64,000 bases of DNA from Drosophila persimilis. Taxonomy: Eukaryota > Arthropoda > Insecta > Diptera > Drosophilidae. The translations under genes and the position numbers were made by a program. Positions 12,301 through 25,918 of the stretch are shown here, piece by piece. Positions within the stretch are counted from its first letter, which is position 1; the number at the start of each line of letters is the position of its first letter. The notes below the pieces were generated by a model. That model had not been told where the DNA came from. It worked only from the letters and a program-made list of their open reading frames with translations, and searched no databases. The stretch spans positions 2,728,001 through 2,792,000 of the forward strand of contig NW_020825294.1 in assembly GCF_003286085.1 (NCBI RefSeq), read 5' to 3'.

Positions 12301-15300
12301 GCCTATGGCTGGCCGCCCCATAAGTTGTATGGAAAGCAAGACAAAACAAACATATTTCTCCTGGCATGCTGAACATTTTGATTTGCCTCGTCCACCTTTC
12401 AAGTCCCTTTGAAAATGGCAAAAGTTTTCCAACACCCCGTTCTCGTTGCTGTTGTTTTTGTTGCTGTTGCTTTTCCTTCACAGTTGGCTGGTGAAATTAA
12501 CGTGACTTGCATAACGCCCCAAGGCATGCAACGCGGCTGTAAAGTGTCGCCATCATGGCCCACCATCGGCATTTGGGGCAGAGCAGACCTTTTTGCTCCT
12601 TAGCGCTTCTTTGGCACCAGAACTTCTCCGGCTGCTGGGCGAAAATAAAAACAAAATGCAACTGGGGAAACGTGTCACAAACTTTATGCCCCTGCCCCTG
12701 CCCCTGCTCCTGCCCCTGCCGCTGCCACGCGTCACGCACGCGATTTTCGCTTAGTTGTTTGTCACTTTGTCGCCGCCTTTCTCCGTCACACCACCCACTC
12801 TATCTGCAGCTACCGCTCCAGCTCCCGCTGCTGGGAGTCCTGAGAAAAATCGCACTGGAAATTAAGTGACTTGCCGTTCCCGGGACGGAGCAGCAGCATA
12901 AATTAGTATGCCGAGATTTGAACAGAGCCGAACCGGAGCGGGCTCCAAGCGGGAGTAATGCAGCTGCAGTTTCAGCTCCCAGTAAACTTGCAAAGGAAAC
13001 GGAAGTTGATGCAGAAACAACGTGTCTAATAGCACGGAATTTAAGCCAACAAATGCCAACCAGTTTTTGCAATAGAATACTTAACCATGAAATTGAAATG
13101 GAAAGGGAAAGTAGGTCTTTCCTACTTTTGTTCCCTCACAACCAAGCATTGAATGCTTAGTTTATCAAATAAAATTGGTTATAATTACAGGTAGCATTTC
13201 CTTGAAGAATTTTTGTAATATAACCCCTTCAGGCTACCACTACTACTACTTGGCAGAATGTTTTGCTCGGCCACAAATACAAACAATACCATCTAACCAT
13301 CTTATTAAATCAATAATATTGCATCTGAATTCTTAGAAGAAATATAGGATAACCATTCGATCATTTCCAATCTGGAGATTCATGTAATGAAAATTATTAT
13401 TGTCGCTTCATTTGGTGAACTATGGCATTTCATTTCCGTCTACCCACACAGCAAACTGTTGCCGCACTCGAAAACCACTCGAGCTCATAATAATTTACAG
13501 CATGTTGCAACAGCAACCACAGGGACACGCACACAATCGCCGCTCGGAGGGGGGGGGGGGAACCTCAGCTACATGCCTGGTTCTGGGTAACAATGGAACT
13601 GACACTACAACGGGCGTCCAGGTCGGTCGACCAGGAATGTGGCAAGGGCCTGACTGTTGTTGGCACATGTCACCTTTCATAAAACATAAAATCACTTTGG
13701 GGTTCCACCAGTGTGGCACTTCACACTGTGAGCACAACTGGCCAAGCCAAGACGAATGTGGCCAACACAAGGCTTTGAGTTGTCTTGGAAGAGACATCAA
13801 GAGCCCAGAAGTGGGCCAATAGGCGCACTCGAAAATTGAAACCTTTAAATGGGAGTGCGACTGATGTAGATGTCCTGACCGCCAAGTGGCTACAATTTGA
13901 CAGAGGTACTACGAGTAGATGACAGCCAGAGTGTGCTTGAACGGGAAACATGGTACCGAAAATTAAGCATAAAATAAAAGATGCAACATTTCAATTGAGG
14001 AAAATCTTAGCAAGACAACGGCCAGTTTCAGATCCCCAGGTCATTATCTCCAGCTGTCTGAGCCCCCAAAAAAATATTGCAACAGCCACTTCAGTGTAAA
14101 TCATTATAATAATTTAACTAACGCAGCAGGAAGAGCCAGGACGAGCCAGGAAGAGCCAGGATGAGCCAGGAAGAACAGAGGCAACGGTGAAAGTTCTGCG
14201 CAAGCCAGACACAGAAGCAGAAGGGACTTGGAATGGAGATAGAACGTTAGGCCAGACAGCTGGACCTCTACCTCTCCAGACGCGGCAGCAGCAAATGCAT
14301 TTAAGTAGAACATCTTGCCAAAAAAATATATATATGAGGATGAAGGAAGCCAGACAAGGACATGCCATGATTTAGGGGTGCTTAAACGGTTCTGTTCTGT
14401 TCTGCTCTGCAGTTTCTCCACTCACTTTAAGTCCTTGCGATGGAACTTTTTCCTTGGTGTCGTGTCTCGCAAACGCAAGCGACAAGAAAGAAAAATGTAG
14501 TTTACTTTATTTAAAAAACCCGTGGCAACAACTTTGCCCTGCCGCAGACCAAATCAGCTGCAAGCTGACCAAATAAAAACCCCGCAACTCGCAGCACAAA
14601 TAAAATCATATTTAAAACTTTCGCACGATGGTGGCAAAAAAAAATAAAAGGAATCCAGCAGAAATATGGAAAAGTAGCAAAAACTTGCCGCATTTCCATA
14701 ACAAAACTTTCGCGTTAAAAAACAGAAAAGTGTTTTGTGCTCCTCGACACAACAAGAGGAGTGCAGAAAAATGGTCGGAGAGTGGCCAACTAAACTTTTA
14801 TTAAATTGGAAATATTTATCAACATTCATGAGCCAAAGCCCCTCCCTTCCTGAAGGGAAAAAATTTAGATGCATGAATGCGCATAATGGAATTTCGTAAT
14901 AAATATAAAAGGCTTGATTAACCCATATTAACGTGTTCCAAAAGGATATTGGTATAGTAATACCATTATTACGTATAGATAGTCGACACTTGGCTATTTA
15001 TCAACCAATCAACCAAGGCTAAGAACAGGGAAAAGATGTGTCTAATTATTCACACACATTCTTCTCTATGTCTTGCCTTTTCATTGTACAGAAAGATGCA
15101 AAGTTTAAGCCATTTTTGATGTGTTTACGCCATCCAATCATCCTCCTGCCAATCACATTTTACCTACTGCTTATAAAGACTAAATCCCTCTAAAACTGCA
15201 ATAGGATCGCTTGCTAAGGACAATGGGAATTCATCTAAAATCCTGTATCTATTTAGCCGTAGTCAGCCGAAGTGGAAATATTTTCTTTGACAACAATGTA

Positions 15301-16580
15301 CACTTGCCCACGCGCAACCCAGTTTTGAAGCATTTGCCGGGAACTCTCCACAAAAAACAAAAGAGGCGAATTTGCATTGCATTAAATTAAAGCCATGGAC
15401 AGCAAATGTTTAACATATGTAATTTTGATAAACAGAAGGGCTGGCGGAAAGCAGAAAAAACCACGAAAAGAATACACAGCAAGGCATAGCAGGGCTCATA
15501 TTAATGCAATTTAACAGGGCGTATGCATAATATTTAGCTAAGCCAAAGCCAAAAAGAGAAACATCTCCGCGACGGCCCGAAACTGCGGCCTGGCTCAGTG
15601 CAAAACTTAATTAAAAATGTGCGCGCATAATTATAACTATATTTAGCCAGAAACAACCACACATACACGCGCTTGTAAATGTGTATTAATTTCGTATGCA
15701 AAAAAACACACGACGCGACGGGGAAATGCAGCAGCAGCTGCACACAAAAGCCCCGCGCAAAAAAGTATGCTACACTTTTTTCGCCATGTGTAAGCGGCAT
15801 TTCGGGCGTCCGCTCCGCTCCGATGATGCTGATGATGATGATCCTGTGCCGGGTTTTGTCAACACACCGCCAACATCGTACTCGTCCTCGTCCTCGTCAT
15901 CGTCATCGCCCTGGCCTGCTCTGATGAGCGTCAGCAGTTACCGTAAATTATTTTATTTATACCACTCCTAGTCGGGCAGCTGGTGCTGGGGCAAGATGGG
16001 ACAGAATACCAGCATCATACCATGGCTGTCTGTGTGCTTGACTTAATAAAATAAATTTAGAAGCTGCCTGGCTTCTCTCTACCCCATCCTCTCTCACCCT
16101 CTCTCTCTCTCTGTATCTCTTGCAGTTTGCATCACGCCTCAGTTGGGCGCGTTCGCAAAACGGCAAAATGTGCATAATGCCAGTGTGTTTGTGAGTGCAC
16201 GAGGAAGTGAGCGAGTGAGTATGAGTGTGAGTATGTGTGTGTATCCCGTTTATTATTTATGCATGCTGTGCAACATTTTCACCCAGCAGCTGCACAACAA
16301 ACGCGAAATGGTTGCACGGCTTCCTGGCTATCAGATTTTTTCGCTATGGGTTTTGTTGTGTTTTAAGTAGAACAACCTCATGTATCGCACAGTGGGACAA
16401 GACCAACCACTAAAATTAGTATTTAGTATTTACCTGTTCTACAAACCTAAACTCATTTTGATATCGGAAACTTTTGGCGAATGATTCTCCGGCTGCCCCC
16501 AGAGGTGTCCATCTTCGGTTTACTTCAAGAGATCATACATATGTACAAATCAGCCTCAAATCAGTCCGGCGAATAGAGTG
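9380..16580. other. Long gene-poor intergenic region
   Basis: No recognisable gene was found on either strand. Open frames are short, overlap on both strands and are built on simple repeats such as CCACTG and CCCCTG runs (12,080-12,115 and 12,690-12,730), TCGTCC/TCATCG (15,875-15,910) and a G run at 13,549-13,560. One frame with a hydrophobic start (near 12,415-12,603) looks like a polypyrimidine tract read by chance. Regulatory DNA is possible but cannot be called by eye. Confidence 0.5.
14131..14170. repeat. 10-bp tandem repeat (AAGAGCCAGG-like)
   Basis: Four consecutive 10-bp units of the form A-N-GAGCCAGG, with a degenerate fifth unit following. A local minisatellite with no coding meaning seen. 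Confidence 0.8.
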
Positions 16581-16584
16581 ATTT

Positions 16585-17770
<1,186 letters not shown>

Positions 17771-19042
17771 TAAGCTAATTTTCGACCTGCCATGAGAAAA
17801 AAGGCTATGAATATGCAGAATTGTTTGTATCATTGAATTTGTGAAAAAATAAACAATTTGCACGCAACCCGACCACAGAACTTTTCCGTTTGGATCATTT
17901 TTGAGCAGCATTTAGTGCGATTTATTTATTTTGATTTGTGTGTGGCTCTGTTTGGGTGAATCATTTGCATCAGCATTTATCGTTTTGTGGGTTTGTGTGC
18001 TCTGCCTTTGTTTTCAGACCAACAATTGTGGCCATTTTGATAATCACAATGTATCACAATATTTTCCATTTTAATTGGGTATACAAAAGTGGAAAAACAA
18101 ATACACACAGAACACACAACACATTGGGAAGGAGAGCCCAACCAAAAGGCCCACCCCGGCCAAAAAATATGTTTCAAATTTAATGAAGCATTTGTTTGGA
18201 TTCTGTAGCCGGATCTCGTGTTTGTTTGCCAAGAAAGGAAGTAACAAAAAATTGCTCGATATGGAAATGGCCTTTAATTCAATGGCATGGCACCTGGCTA
18301 ATTGTTTTGTCCATGGAAAATTGGGTCGAATTGATGGAGCGTACAATGTATACCTTCTATATATGTTCATTCGAAGTGTGAAATATTGACAAGCACTTTA
18401 AGGGCAGTATCGTTTACCGTAGGTCAAATGCTGCGATTGGGACCCAACAATGAATTTTAATTTATTTAATTGAAATGTAATTTATAGGCATAAACGAATG
18501 GGCATAAAATATGATTGTTCAATCGATTAAAGCCAAACCAAATGAGGGATATAAATTAAAGTTACACTGATCTGAGAAAAATATAGAAAATGTGAATGTG
18601 AAGCGGATTTTCTGGCATCTACAAAATACGACATTGAATGCAGCCGCTGCGAGATAAAATCCCAAAGAAAAGCAATTTTTGCTTCTCTGTCTGTTTTTGT
18701 ATCTTTATATTTATTATTTTTCCTGAAAAGCCTGCGCCATAATGCGTTCTTTTGTATGGCTTTGCCTGCATCATTAAAACCCCGAAGCAGTCGATTTAAT
18801 AAATGTGGCAGGCCAAAGCAAACAGTGGACTGGCAAAGGATACCCATGGCCGTATATCCTCCGGCTGCTCCGGTTCCTTCGGTTGGGCATTGTGAGAGTT
18901 GCCAGAAATTAAAGCTGGCGCCTTGGTCAACAGTTTCTTGCTGTGTGAGTTTGTGTGGCTCGAAAGCAATTTACAAAAGTTTCTCCATCAAAAATCCGCT
19001 GTCAGTATAAATATCCTTAAAATAGCCAACACGGCTGCTAAG

Positions 19043-19069
19043 CACACACACACACACACACACACACAT
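19043..19069. repeat. (CA)n microsatellite
   Basis: About 13 uninterrupted CA units. Confidence 0.9.
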
Positions 19070-20594
19070 AGGGCACACTCTCACAGGAACACATGGATGA
19101 TGGAGGATCCTGGCCGCTTCCTGGCTGCCTGCACGTTGCTCCTGCCTGCAGGAGGAATATGATTTATGAATGCATGTGCTGATATATGCCATGTGCCTCC
19201 TGTCTGTCCCGTTCCCGTCCTCGTCTCCACCATCGTCCAATGTCCCTTCCCCGACCGATGCTGCCGCAGCTACTGCTTTCCCGCTGCACGTACGAGTATT
19301 GTTAGCGCCGAAAATTATGCTACAATATTTTTCCTCTCTCTCTCTATAAAGCTACACACACATACGTAGACACATGCATGCAGCAGGCTGCACTTGTATG
19401 GCCTCATCTATTTGTAGTCCAAACAAAGAGAGACGTGTGCCACACACACACACACACCCAGCCTCATACACAGGCGGCTTACTGTGATTTCCACTGGTAA
19501 ATCAGAGGCACTTTAAATTGAGCATGTTACGTAACATGTGGCAGCCCCTCGACCCACCCAGCCAGCACCAGCCTCCCTAAACGACTGGCTTACGAGCAAA
19601 GTGAAGGGCTCATCCTCATTCTCATCCTCATCCTCCTCTATACCTATCTCTCTATACTCTATACTCCACACACACAGTGGTGTGCAGTTTTCTTTTGCGA
19701 GTAAATCTGTTTAAATGTTTGATATGCGATTATTTCTGCTTCCATTGTGAACCGCTTGGGTTCCAGCAGATAGTCCCAAATCCCATTCTCAAGTCCTAAG
19801 CTTGACAAGCAATGTTTCTGTTTGATTTTTGATTTTTGAATTCTCCCTCTTCTTCGAGTATGGGGTTCGGTGGTCAGAACCTTCTCTTCTCAGAAGGAAA
19901 TTCTGTTAGGGATTTTGCAGGTTCAAAGGCTTCTTTTATCCCGAATTATCAGGTGATGAAGCTAATTAAATTTTGTTCGACATGTTCTTGTCTCCACTTT
20001 GTATTTTTATATAGGCAAAATCATTCTATATTTGAAATAAATCATCTAAAGTCGTTCTCAAACTTTCTATGGTTTATTCTTCAGAGAAATTAAAGTTGAT
20101 ATTCAATATGAATCCGCAGAAACAGGCAGCATTGAGCGCTCTCTCCTGTCCACAGTCAAGCGCATTTTTCACATTCTTATGCATGCAAAACACAAGTCGA
20201 AACGGGGGAAGGTAAAATGTCGAAAATAAATCCCAAAATCCTTGTACTTGTGCTCGTTGATTGCCCAGCCCCAGTCCCTGTCCTTCCTCAGTCAGCCCTT
20301 ACCCTTTTTTGGTCCATCCATCGATCGCCTTGCATTTACAATTCCTTTCGATTTTGCTACAGCCACTTTATCAATTTCGTCAATAAAATTCAAGCAGTTC
20401 TGATGGCTTATAGTTTTTATTCCTTCCCTTTTCGTTCGCTCTGCAGCCATTACAAAAATAAAACAAAGTGAAAGCAAAGGATAGGAAAAATCAAAAGGAA
20501 ATGCATCATTCATCATCATCGACCGACCGACCGACCGACTGAGAGGATTGGATTGCTTTCGTGGTTTTCTATTGTCTGCTCCGCTCCCTTTGTG

Positions 20595-21248
20595 TTACGT
20601 TAATTGGATTGATTGTTGTAATTGCTCGTACATTAGTTGAATTCCTTTTGCAGTGTTTATTAATTGTCCAATAATTTGGCATCGTTTTGTCGTTTTCCTG
20701 TCAAAACTTTTCCTTTTGCTGGCCTCGACAAATATTAAGTGAGAACATATATCTAACATGTAGTAGCTGTCAAATGGGCTTGTCAAATCAACAGAAGGAC
20801 AAAGCTTACCTGTGCCTCCCTCTTCCTCCTCTTTGTCCGACTCTTCCTCTGTCTCTGTCCGTGCTGGAAAAGTCTGACAACAGGTAACCGTAGTCATTGT
20901 CCACATTTGAAAAACTTTTTTACGGTCTTCCTTTCGTTTCCATCGCAGCATCCATTGCCTGAAAAATGAGCAAAAGTGACCAGAGTCAGCCGTCAGAGCA
21001 GAAACGAACACATAATTTATCAATACTTTGATTTCGACAGGGGAGTACTTTTGTTTTTGGGTGCCAGACAGCCCGGCATCGGGACAGAGATGTAATGTTA
21101 TTGTCTGAGTCGATGTCTCCATATTGCCCAGACACTGATGCAATTGAACAGTGGATTCTGATTCGCTGATAGGAAAGGGTAAACTTATACATGTAGTCAA
21201 ATTTCCGATCAGTTTGTGGCATGATGTGAGCACCAAATTGGAGACCAT
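20595..21248 (-). CDS. Unrecognised ORF with an exon-like core, possibly not a gene
   Basis: An ATG at 21,248 opens 217 codons without a stop, long for this AT-rich DNA. I recognise no domain. Inside it the segment 20,958-20,810 is flanked on the minus strand by a strong acceptor (TTTGCTCATTTTTCAG) and a strong donor (CAG followed by GTAAGC). Its open frame encodes a basic then acidic stretch (RWKRKEDRKK; EEESDKEEEEGG). So either the long ORF is chance, or the 149-bp segment is an internal exon of an unannotated gene whose other exons I could not find. There is no signal peptide and no homology that I can name. Confidence 0.15.
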   Translation of the reverse strand: MVSNLVLTSCHKLIGNLTTCISLPFPISESESTVQLHQCLGNMETSTQTITLHLCPDAGLSGTQKQKYSPVEIKVLINYVFVSALTADSGHFCSFFRQWMLRWKRKEDRKKVFQMWTMTTVTCCQTFPARTETEEESDKEEEEGGTGKLCPSVDLTSPFDSYYMLDICSHLIFVEASKRKSFDRKTTKRCQIIGQLINTAKGIQLMYEQLQQSIQLT

Positions 21249-22808
21249 TTCAGTCGTTATCAGAGCTGGCAAATAATTGCTGGAGCTAGCGCTCTGTCAT
21301 CTTGTCGATTTTCATCTGGCAGCTCAGCAACGCAACAGTTGATGCTAAATAGATTACGCGGTGATATTCAATAGCTTGCGGCTAGTCAGGGGACCGAGTG
21401 CATTGATGAGGCGGCACAGCAGACTGTCAGGACTCCATCTCCATCTCAATCTCTGTCCTCTCCATGGACGCTCTAACGAGTTCTAAAACATTTCGCCCGG
21501 CTAAACGAAGTTCAACGTACTGAATAGCAAGTAGTTTGCCCCAGCACACACAATTTTCTTATTTTCCGTGTGCGTTTCCTTTTCCTTTTGCTGTTGCTTT
21601 TGCGTTTGCGGCACACGTTGCGGAACATTGAAGCTGGAGTTAACTTGAGACGAGACGAGACACCGGGACACAAACTGAATTCTAATGAGGGGCAGGTGCT
21701 AGTACCGGTAATACGCGGCGTATACGTAATGCCGCGCTGGCTACGGGCTTGACTCTGGCTGGAGGGCGCCTAATGAGTAGTTAAATATTTGTTGACAGTC
21801 CAAATGCCAGCCGAGCGCTAATTAATCGCTTTGTAAGCTACAGTGCAGATTTGGCTACAAGCCTTTGTTCAGCTAATAAATTCATAATTGTCAACAAATT
21901 AATGTGGAATTTTATTTATTTACACACATTACCATGTGCATAATTATGAATTATGCATTTTACAGAGGACACAGAAACACACACACGCGGAATCCACAAT
22001 TTAAATCCGTTTATCTAACTTTGCCCCGTCTGCCAATAATTATGCTCGTTCGGTTTCGTTTTCAGTTTCGATTTCGGTTCCGTATTGTATTTTATTCACC
22101 TTTTTTATCGCACTTTTTGCGGGACTGCATAATCCCTTTTGGTGCCCGGTGCCCTTATGACCTGACCGCCATCACTTTGAAAATTAAATTTTATTTACCT
22201 TAATTAAAATGGATTAGTTTTACCGTATTTCGCGTGAGCCAATTAAATTCATTTATTTCATTTTCTGTTTGAGTTTTATGTGTTGTGTCATTACTGCGTA
22301 CATATTTCATAAGTCGCATCCGCGATGCCTGCTGAATGGGGATTCCAACGCTTTAAGCTTGATGAACAGAATTTTCTCCCTACTAGAGGTCTAGAGGTCT
22401 AGAGAGAACCTCAGACTGATCGAAGCCCACACATATACCAATGGTGCCCTTCGAGATATTCCATTCTGTATGGCCTGTTTGTCGACACTTTCAAGAGGAA
22501 GGTGGCGAGCGGACAAAACTTTGACAAAGTCCAATCGAACATAAATCTAGGGAACAGGCAAAATCTGCACAAATTTAACAACCACTGAGAACTTCCTGCA
22601 TTGTTTGCATAGGGATTTACTCAACAAAACCAAAACAAGAACAAAAAACGCGTTGATGTATGATGTTGCCAATTGTTTGAAGTAAATCAAACGGCACTGA
22701 GCCTTAGCTCCCAGCCAAAGGGAGACAGGATGGCAGGATGGCTGTATAAGTAAGTGCAAGACAGCAAAAGGCACAGCACGTCCTGTGGTCGAGGCAGCCT
22801 GAATGGAG

Positions 22809-23054
22809 CTACAAAGCAGCCATTGCCAATGATTGCCATGGCCGGGTGCCGAGTCCTGGGTGTCTGATGCTTGATGCCTGCCGGCTGACGGCAGTTCCAT
22901 TGCCTTGAGCCTGGGCCTGGGCCTGGGCCTGTGCCTGGGCCTGGGCAAGCAAAGCGCATTGAAAAATTGCCAGAAATAAAGTAAGCGTCCAAGTGCCGGA
23001 CAGAAGGATGCGCCCATTCCCATGTGTTGACAGCTGCGAGAGGGAAGCAGTCAT
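22809..23054 (-). CDS. Possible small secreted protein (81 aa), weak
   Basis: An ATG preceded by AAATATAA opens 81 codons with a hydrophobic stretch (TLTLFLAIFQCALL) ending in AQA. This would make a plausible signal peptide, followed by an AQ dipeptide run and an unremarkable tail. The AQ run is the coding reading of a GGCCTG hexamer repeat, so the frame could be chance. No family is recognised and no intron is evident. Confidence 0.15.
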   Translation of the reverse strand: MTASLSQLSTHGNGRILLSGTWTLTLFLAIFQCALLAQAQAQAQAQAQAQGNGTAVSRQASSIRHPGLGTRPWQSLAMAAL

Positions 23055-24500
23055 TTATATTTCCAGCTACTAGGCTGAATCCGGCTCGAGACCACTTGGA
23101 GCTATTCAATCAGCCTAAAGGACGGACAACTCTTTCTGACTGTGGTCGAGGCAGGAAAATGGACACAAATTACTGAGGACAATGCCCACTGTCACTGTGT
23201 TGCTTTAAGCGCCATTAATTAACTTCCATTCAGATCGTTTTATTTCCTGTATAAGGCTGGATTACCTTATCACATCGATAGCAAATTATTTTACAAAAAA
23301 TAATGCGAATTTATTGCCCTAAATCAGCATTGGTATTATACAATTCAAAGCATTCCCGCCACTGAATAATTTATGCTACAATAACGCCAATCAAGTCGCC
23401 GAGCCCAAATAAATATTCCTATTGGATCTCACATGGCCAGCGAATAGGCCAGCACTCGACTTAAGGCCAAATGAATTATGGAGACAGAAGGAAGGAAAAT
23501 CTGTGGCAATTTTCGGGTAAGTGATGCTGCTTAAAAAGCCAACGTTGAATGGAAATTTTGTCGAACGGTTTTCTCGCAATAGATCATTATCCTCGCAGCG
23601 ATTCCCGTCGCAATTAATAGGCATGAAAATTCTATATATATGTATGTACGAACATTGCATTGCACGCCATTTCAAAATTAGCACAATTTGCACAGCGCTG
23701 CAAAACTTTGGCAACAAAACAACAAACAAAAAAGTTAATTAAAACAAAAAGTACGGACAGTGGTCGTTGGTTGGTGGTCGGTCGACGGTCTACGGTCGAT
23801 GGTAGACGTTGCCCGATACCCGCTGTTGTTGCCACAACATTAGCAGCACGGCCAAAAATGCAGCCGAAAAATCTGCGCGCCATCTGAAACAAAAATTAAT
23901 TTTTGGGCCAGAGCAGGGAAAGTTTATATTTCGTTGTTGCTTTGCTGCCCAGGCGAGAGTTTTTGCATTGTTTTGCATATTTTATATGGCGGAAATGTGT
24001 GGGCCAAAGCAACAATTGCCTCATATTCCCCTGCCACCCAACCACCGGCTCCACCCGGCCAATCCATCTCGGAAAAAGAAAGCAAAAACAAAAAAAGCAG
24101 CGAGAGCAACACGCAAATTATGCAGCGGAAGGCGCATAAGACAAACTTTCTGTTTTGCAGATTCGACAACGGGCGAAATGAAAACTAATACCGAAGCCAA
24201 AATGTGGGGCACAAACGCCCCCGCGAATACGGCCACATGAGGGTGCTGCATGCCTGCTACTGAGTAATTAAAAGTGCAGAAAATAGACAAAGCAGCTAGT
24301 GCAAGGCTAGAGATAATATTGGATGTGTTCTAAGCTCGAATCTGGGATAGATTCGTCTCGCATTCCGAGCTGAAGGGAGAACAGAAGGGAGTTAGGTGTG
24401 TACTTCAAGTGTACTTTCTGTACGCCTTAGTAGGGGATTTTATGCATTTTATTTTAGACAAAAGAACCAATAGCGGATCTGTATTGAATCAGCATCAGAA

Positions 24501-24834
24501 TCATTCAAAATAGCTCGAATCTAAGCCCTCAATTTTCTTATATACGCTTCTGGACCTGACACAACAGACTGATGGCATTTGACATTCTGGAGCTTGATAC
24601 TTATTACCATCGCATTTTCCGTGTATATTCACACACTTTCCTGGGTCTGTAACACGGCAAGGACCTGTGGGTTTCAACACTTTTATCACATGTCCTTGAT
24701 GTCTTTTCTATTGGAAACTTACCAGAAATCGTTGCCCTGGCCAATTTGGCACGATAATTGCGTTGATAATTTGTTTCTTTAGAAAACACCAATGTAAAGG
24801 TCAGGGCTAAATACACAGAATATTTGAGCAACAT
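24501..24834 (-). CDS. Small secreted six-cysteine peptide, copy 1 (beta-defensin-like spacing)
   Basis: Two exons, 24,834-24,723 and 24,664-24,501, are joined over a 58-bp GT-AG intron in phase 1, giving 91 residues. The start MLLKYSVYLALTFTLV is a clear signal peptide. The second exon encodes all six cysteines with spacing C-x7-C-x6-C-x9-C-x5-CC, then a short polar tail. This spacing is close to the beta-defensin pattern (C-x6-C-x4-C-x9-C-x6-CC), but similar spacing also occurs in unrelated venom, seminal-fluid and inhibitor peptides, so antimicrobial function is not established. The neighbour at 25,131-25,430 is a paralogue: same signal-peptide start (M-x-LKY), same intron phase and same cysteine order. 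No TATA box was obvious. Confidence 0.72.
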
Positions 24835-25130
24835 TTTCTAGCTATCCACAGCTCTGACTCTTCGGAAATAATCGCCCGTTTCAATATTAAAATTCACCTT
24901 TAAACTATTAGAATACTTTGCGTTTCCAATCAAATAAGTTATGCAGGTGCCGTATCTAAACATAAATTAATTGAAGCGTGACTGAACGCTGAACCGATCT
25001 GTGAACAATTGCGGATGAATTGGATAGAAGTAATTCACTTCGGTTGATTTTCGAAAGTAGGGTCAACTAAATAAGAAATTTATTTCAGTTTTGTTCCTAT
25101 TTCAAGATCACGATTAAAATCTTATATACC

Positions 25131-25430
25131 TTATACATCAGGAACGAGAAACTGATCTTTCTTTGGCTCATATTTACGTAGGCAGCAACGATTTATACCA
25201 CATTTTCTATCTTCGAGTAGGCGTCCACGGCAATATTCTCCATCTGGTTCTTGGCATCGTCCAATGACATGGCAAACTGCAATAAAAAAAAAAAACCAAT
25301 TATTTCCAGTAATAATACCAGATCAGAAAATTCTTAGGCTTCTACTTGTAACGGGGGTATCCCACTTAATGTAGCCACAATTTACTAGAGTCAGCATCAG
25401 AGTTGCTACAATGATATATTTGAGAACCAT
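25131..25430 (-). CDS. Small secreted six-cysteine peptide, copy 2 (beta-defensin-like spacing)
   Basis: Exons 25,430-25,346 and 25,276-25,131 flank a 68-bp intron (donor GTAGAA, acceptor TTTATTGCAG) in phase 1, encoding 76 residues. MVLKYIIVATLMLTLVNCG is a signal peptide. The mature part holds six cysteines spaced C-x5-C-x7-C-x9-C-x4-CC and ends in a charged tail with EPKKDQ. The donor is weaker than average, but the phase-1 junction matches that of copy 1 and links signal peptide to the first cysteine in the same place. A TTTAAA element lies about 40 nt upstream of the ATG (25,472-25,467) and could act as a TATA box. The expressed tissue and target are unknown. Confidence 0.7.
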
Positions 25431-25918
25431 CGCATTGGAGACTATGGTCTGTACTGGCTGTACCATTTTAAATGCATTGGCAGTAGTGTGAATAATATGT
25501 TTTTAACATCCCTCAAATTGTTAATACATTTTTCTATGGTTGCACAATAGCATTTAATAGTCAATAAATCTTGAGGTTTTGGCATCCCCTCTAGGGGGAA
25601 TAATATATACTATATTTTTATATATAGTGACATATCCATCATTCCCCACTTACTCATAATTATTAGTCTAACTATAAGAAACTTGATCCCCGAGATCTCT
25701 TGAGATAATATTAAATTGGTTCAGATTGGATTATTATTATTATTATTATATATACATATGTACATATTTTGGCAGGGACCCCTCCCTCTTTCCCTATATT
25801 TCTCTGTATAATCACACCCCTTTGCGTTTATATCACCTATCTTATATTATTCATATATTTTTATATATGCAGTTAACATCACATTTTTTCATTAATTGCA
25901 TTTGGTTCGATATACATT

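Larger units (their letters stand above)
17860..24500. other. Gene-poor region with two weak coding candidates
   Basis: Mostly AT-rich non-coding DNA with microsatellites: (CA)n at 19,043-19,069, a CGAC run at 20,520-20,540, a GCCTGG run at 22,910-22,950, and short GGTCTAGA repeats near 22,385-22,402. Two minus-strand candidates (20,595-21,248 and 22,809-23,054) are entered separately with low confidence. Nothing else could be supported. Confidence 0.5.

Noticed and set aside
12415-12603. Plus-strand frame with a signal-like hydrophobic start
   Set aside because: The hydrophobic part is a TTGCTGTTG-type pyrimidine-rich run; no conserved residues and no family.
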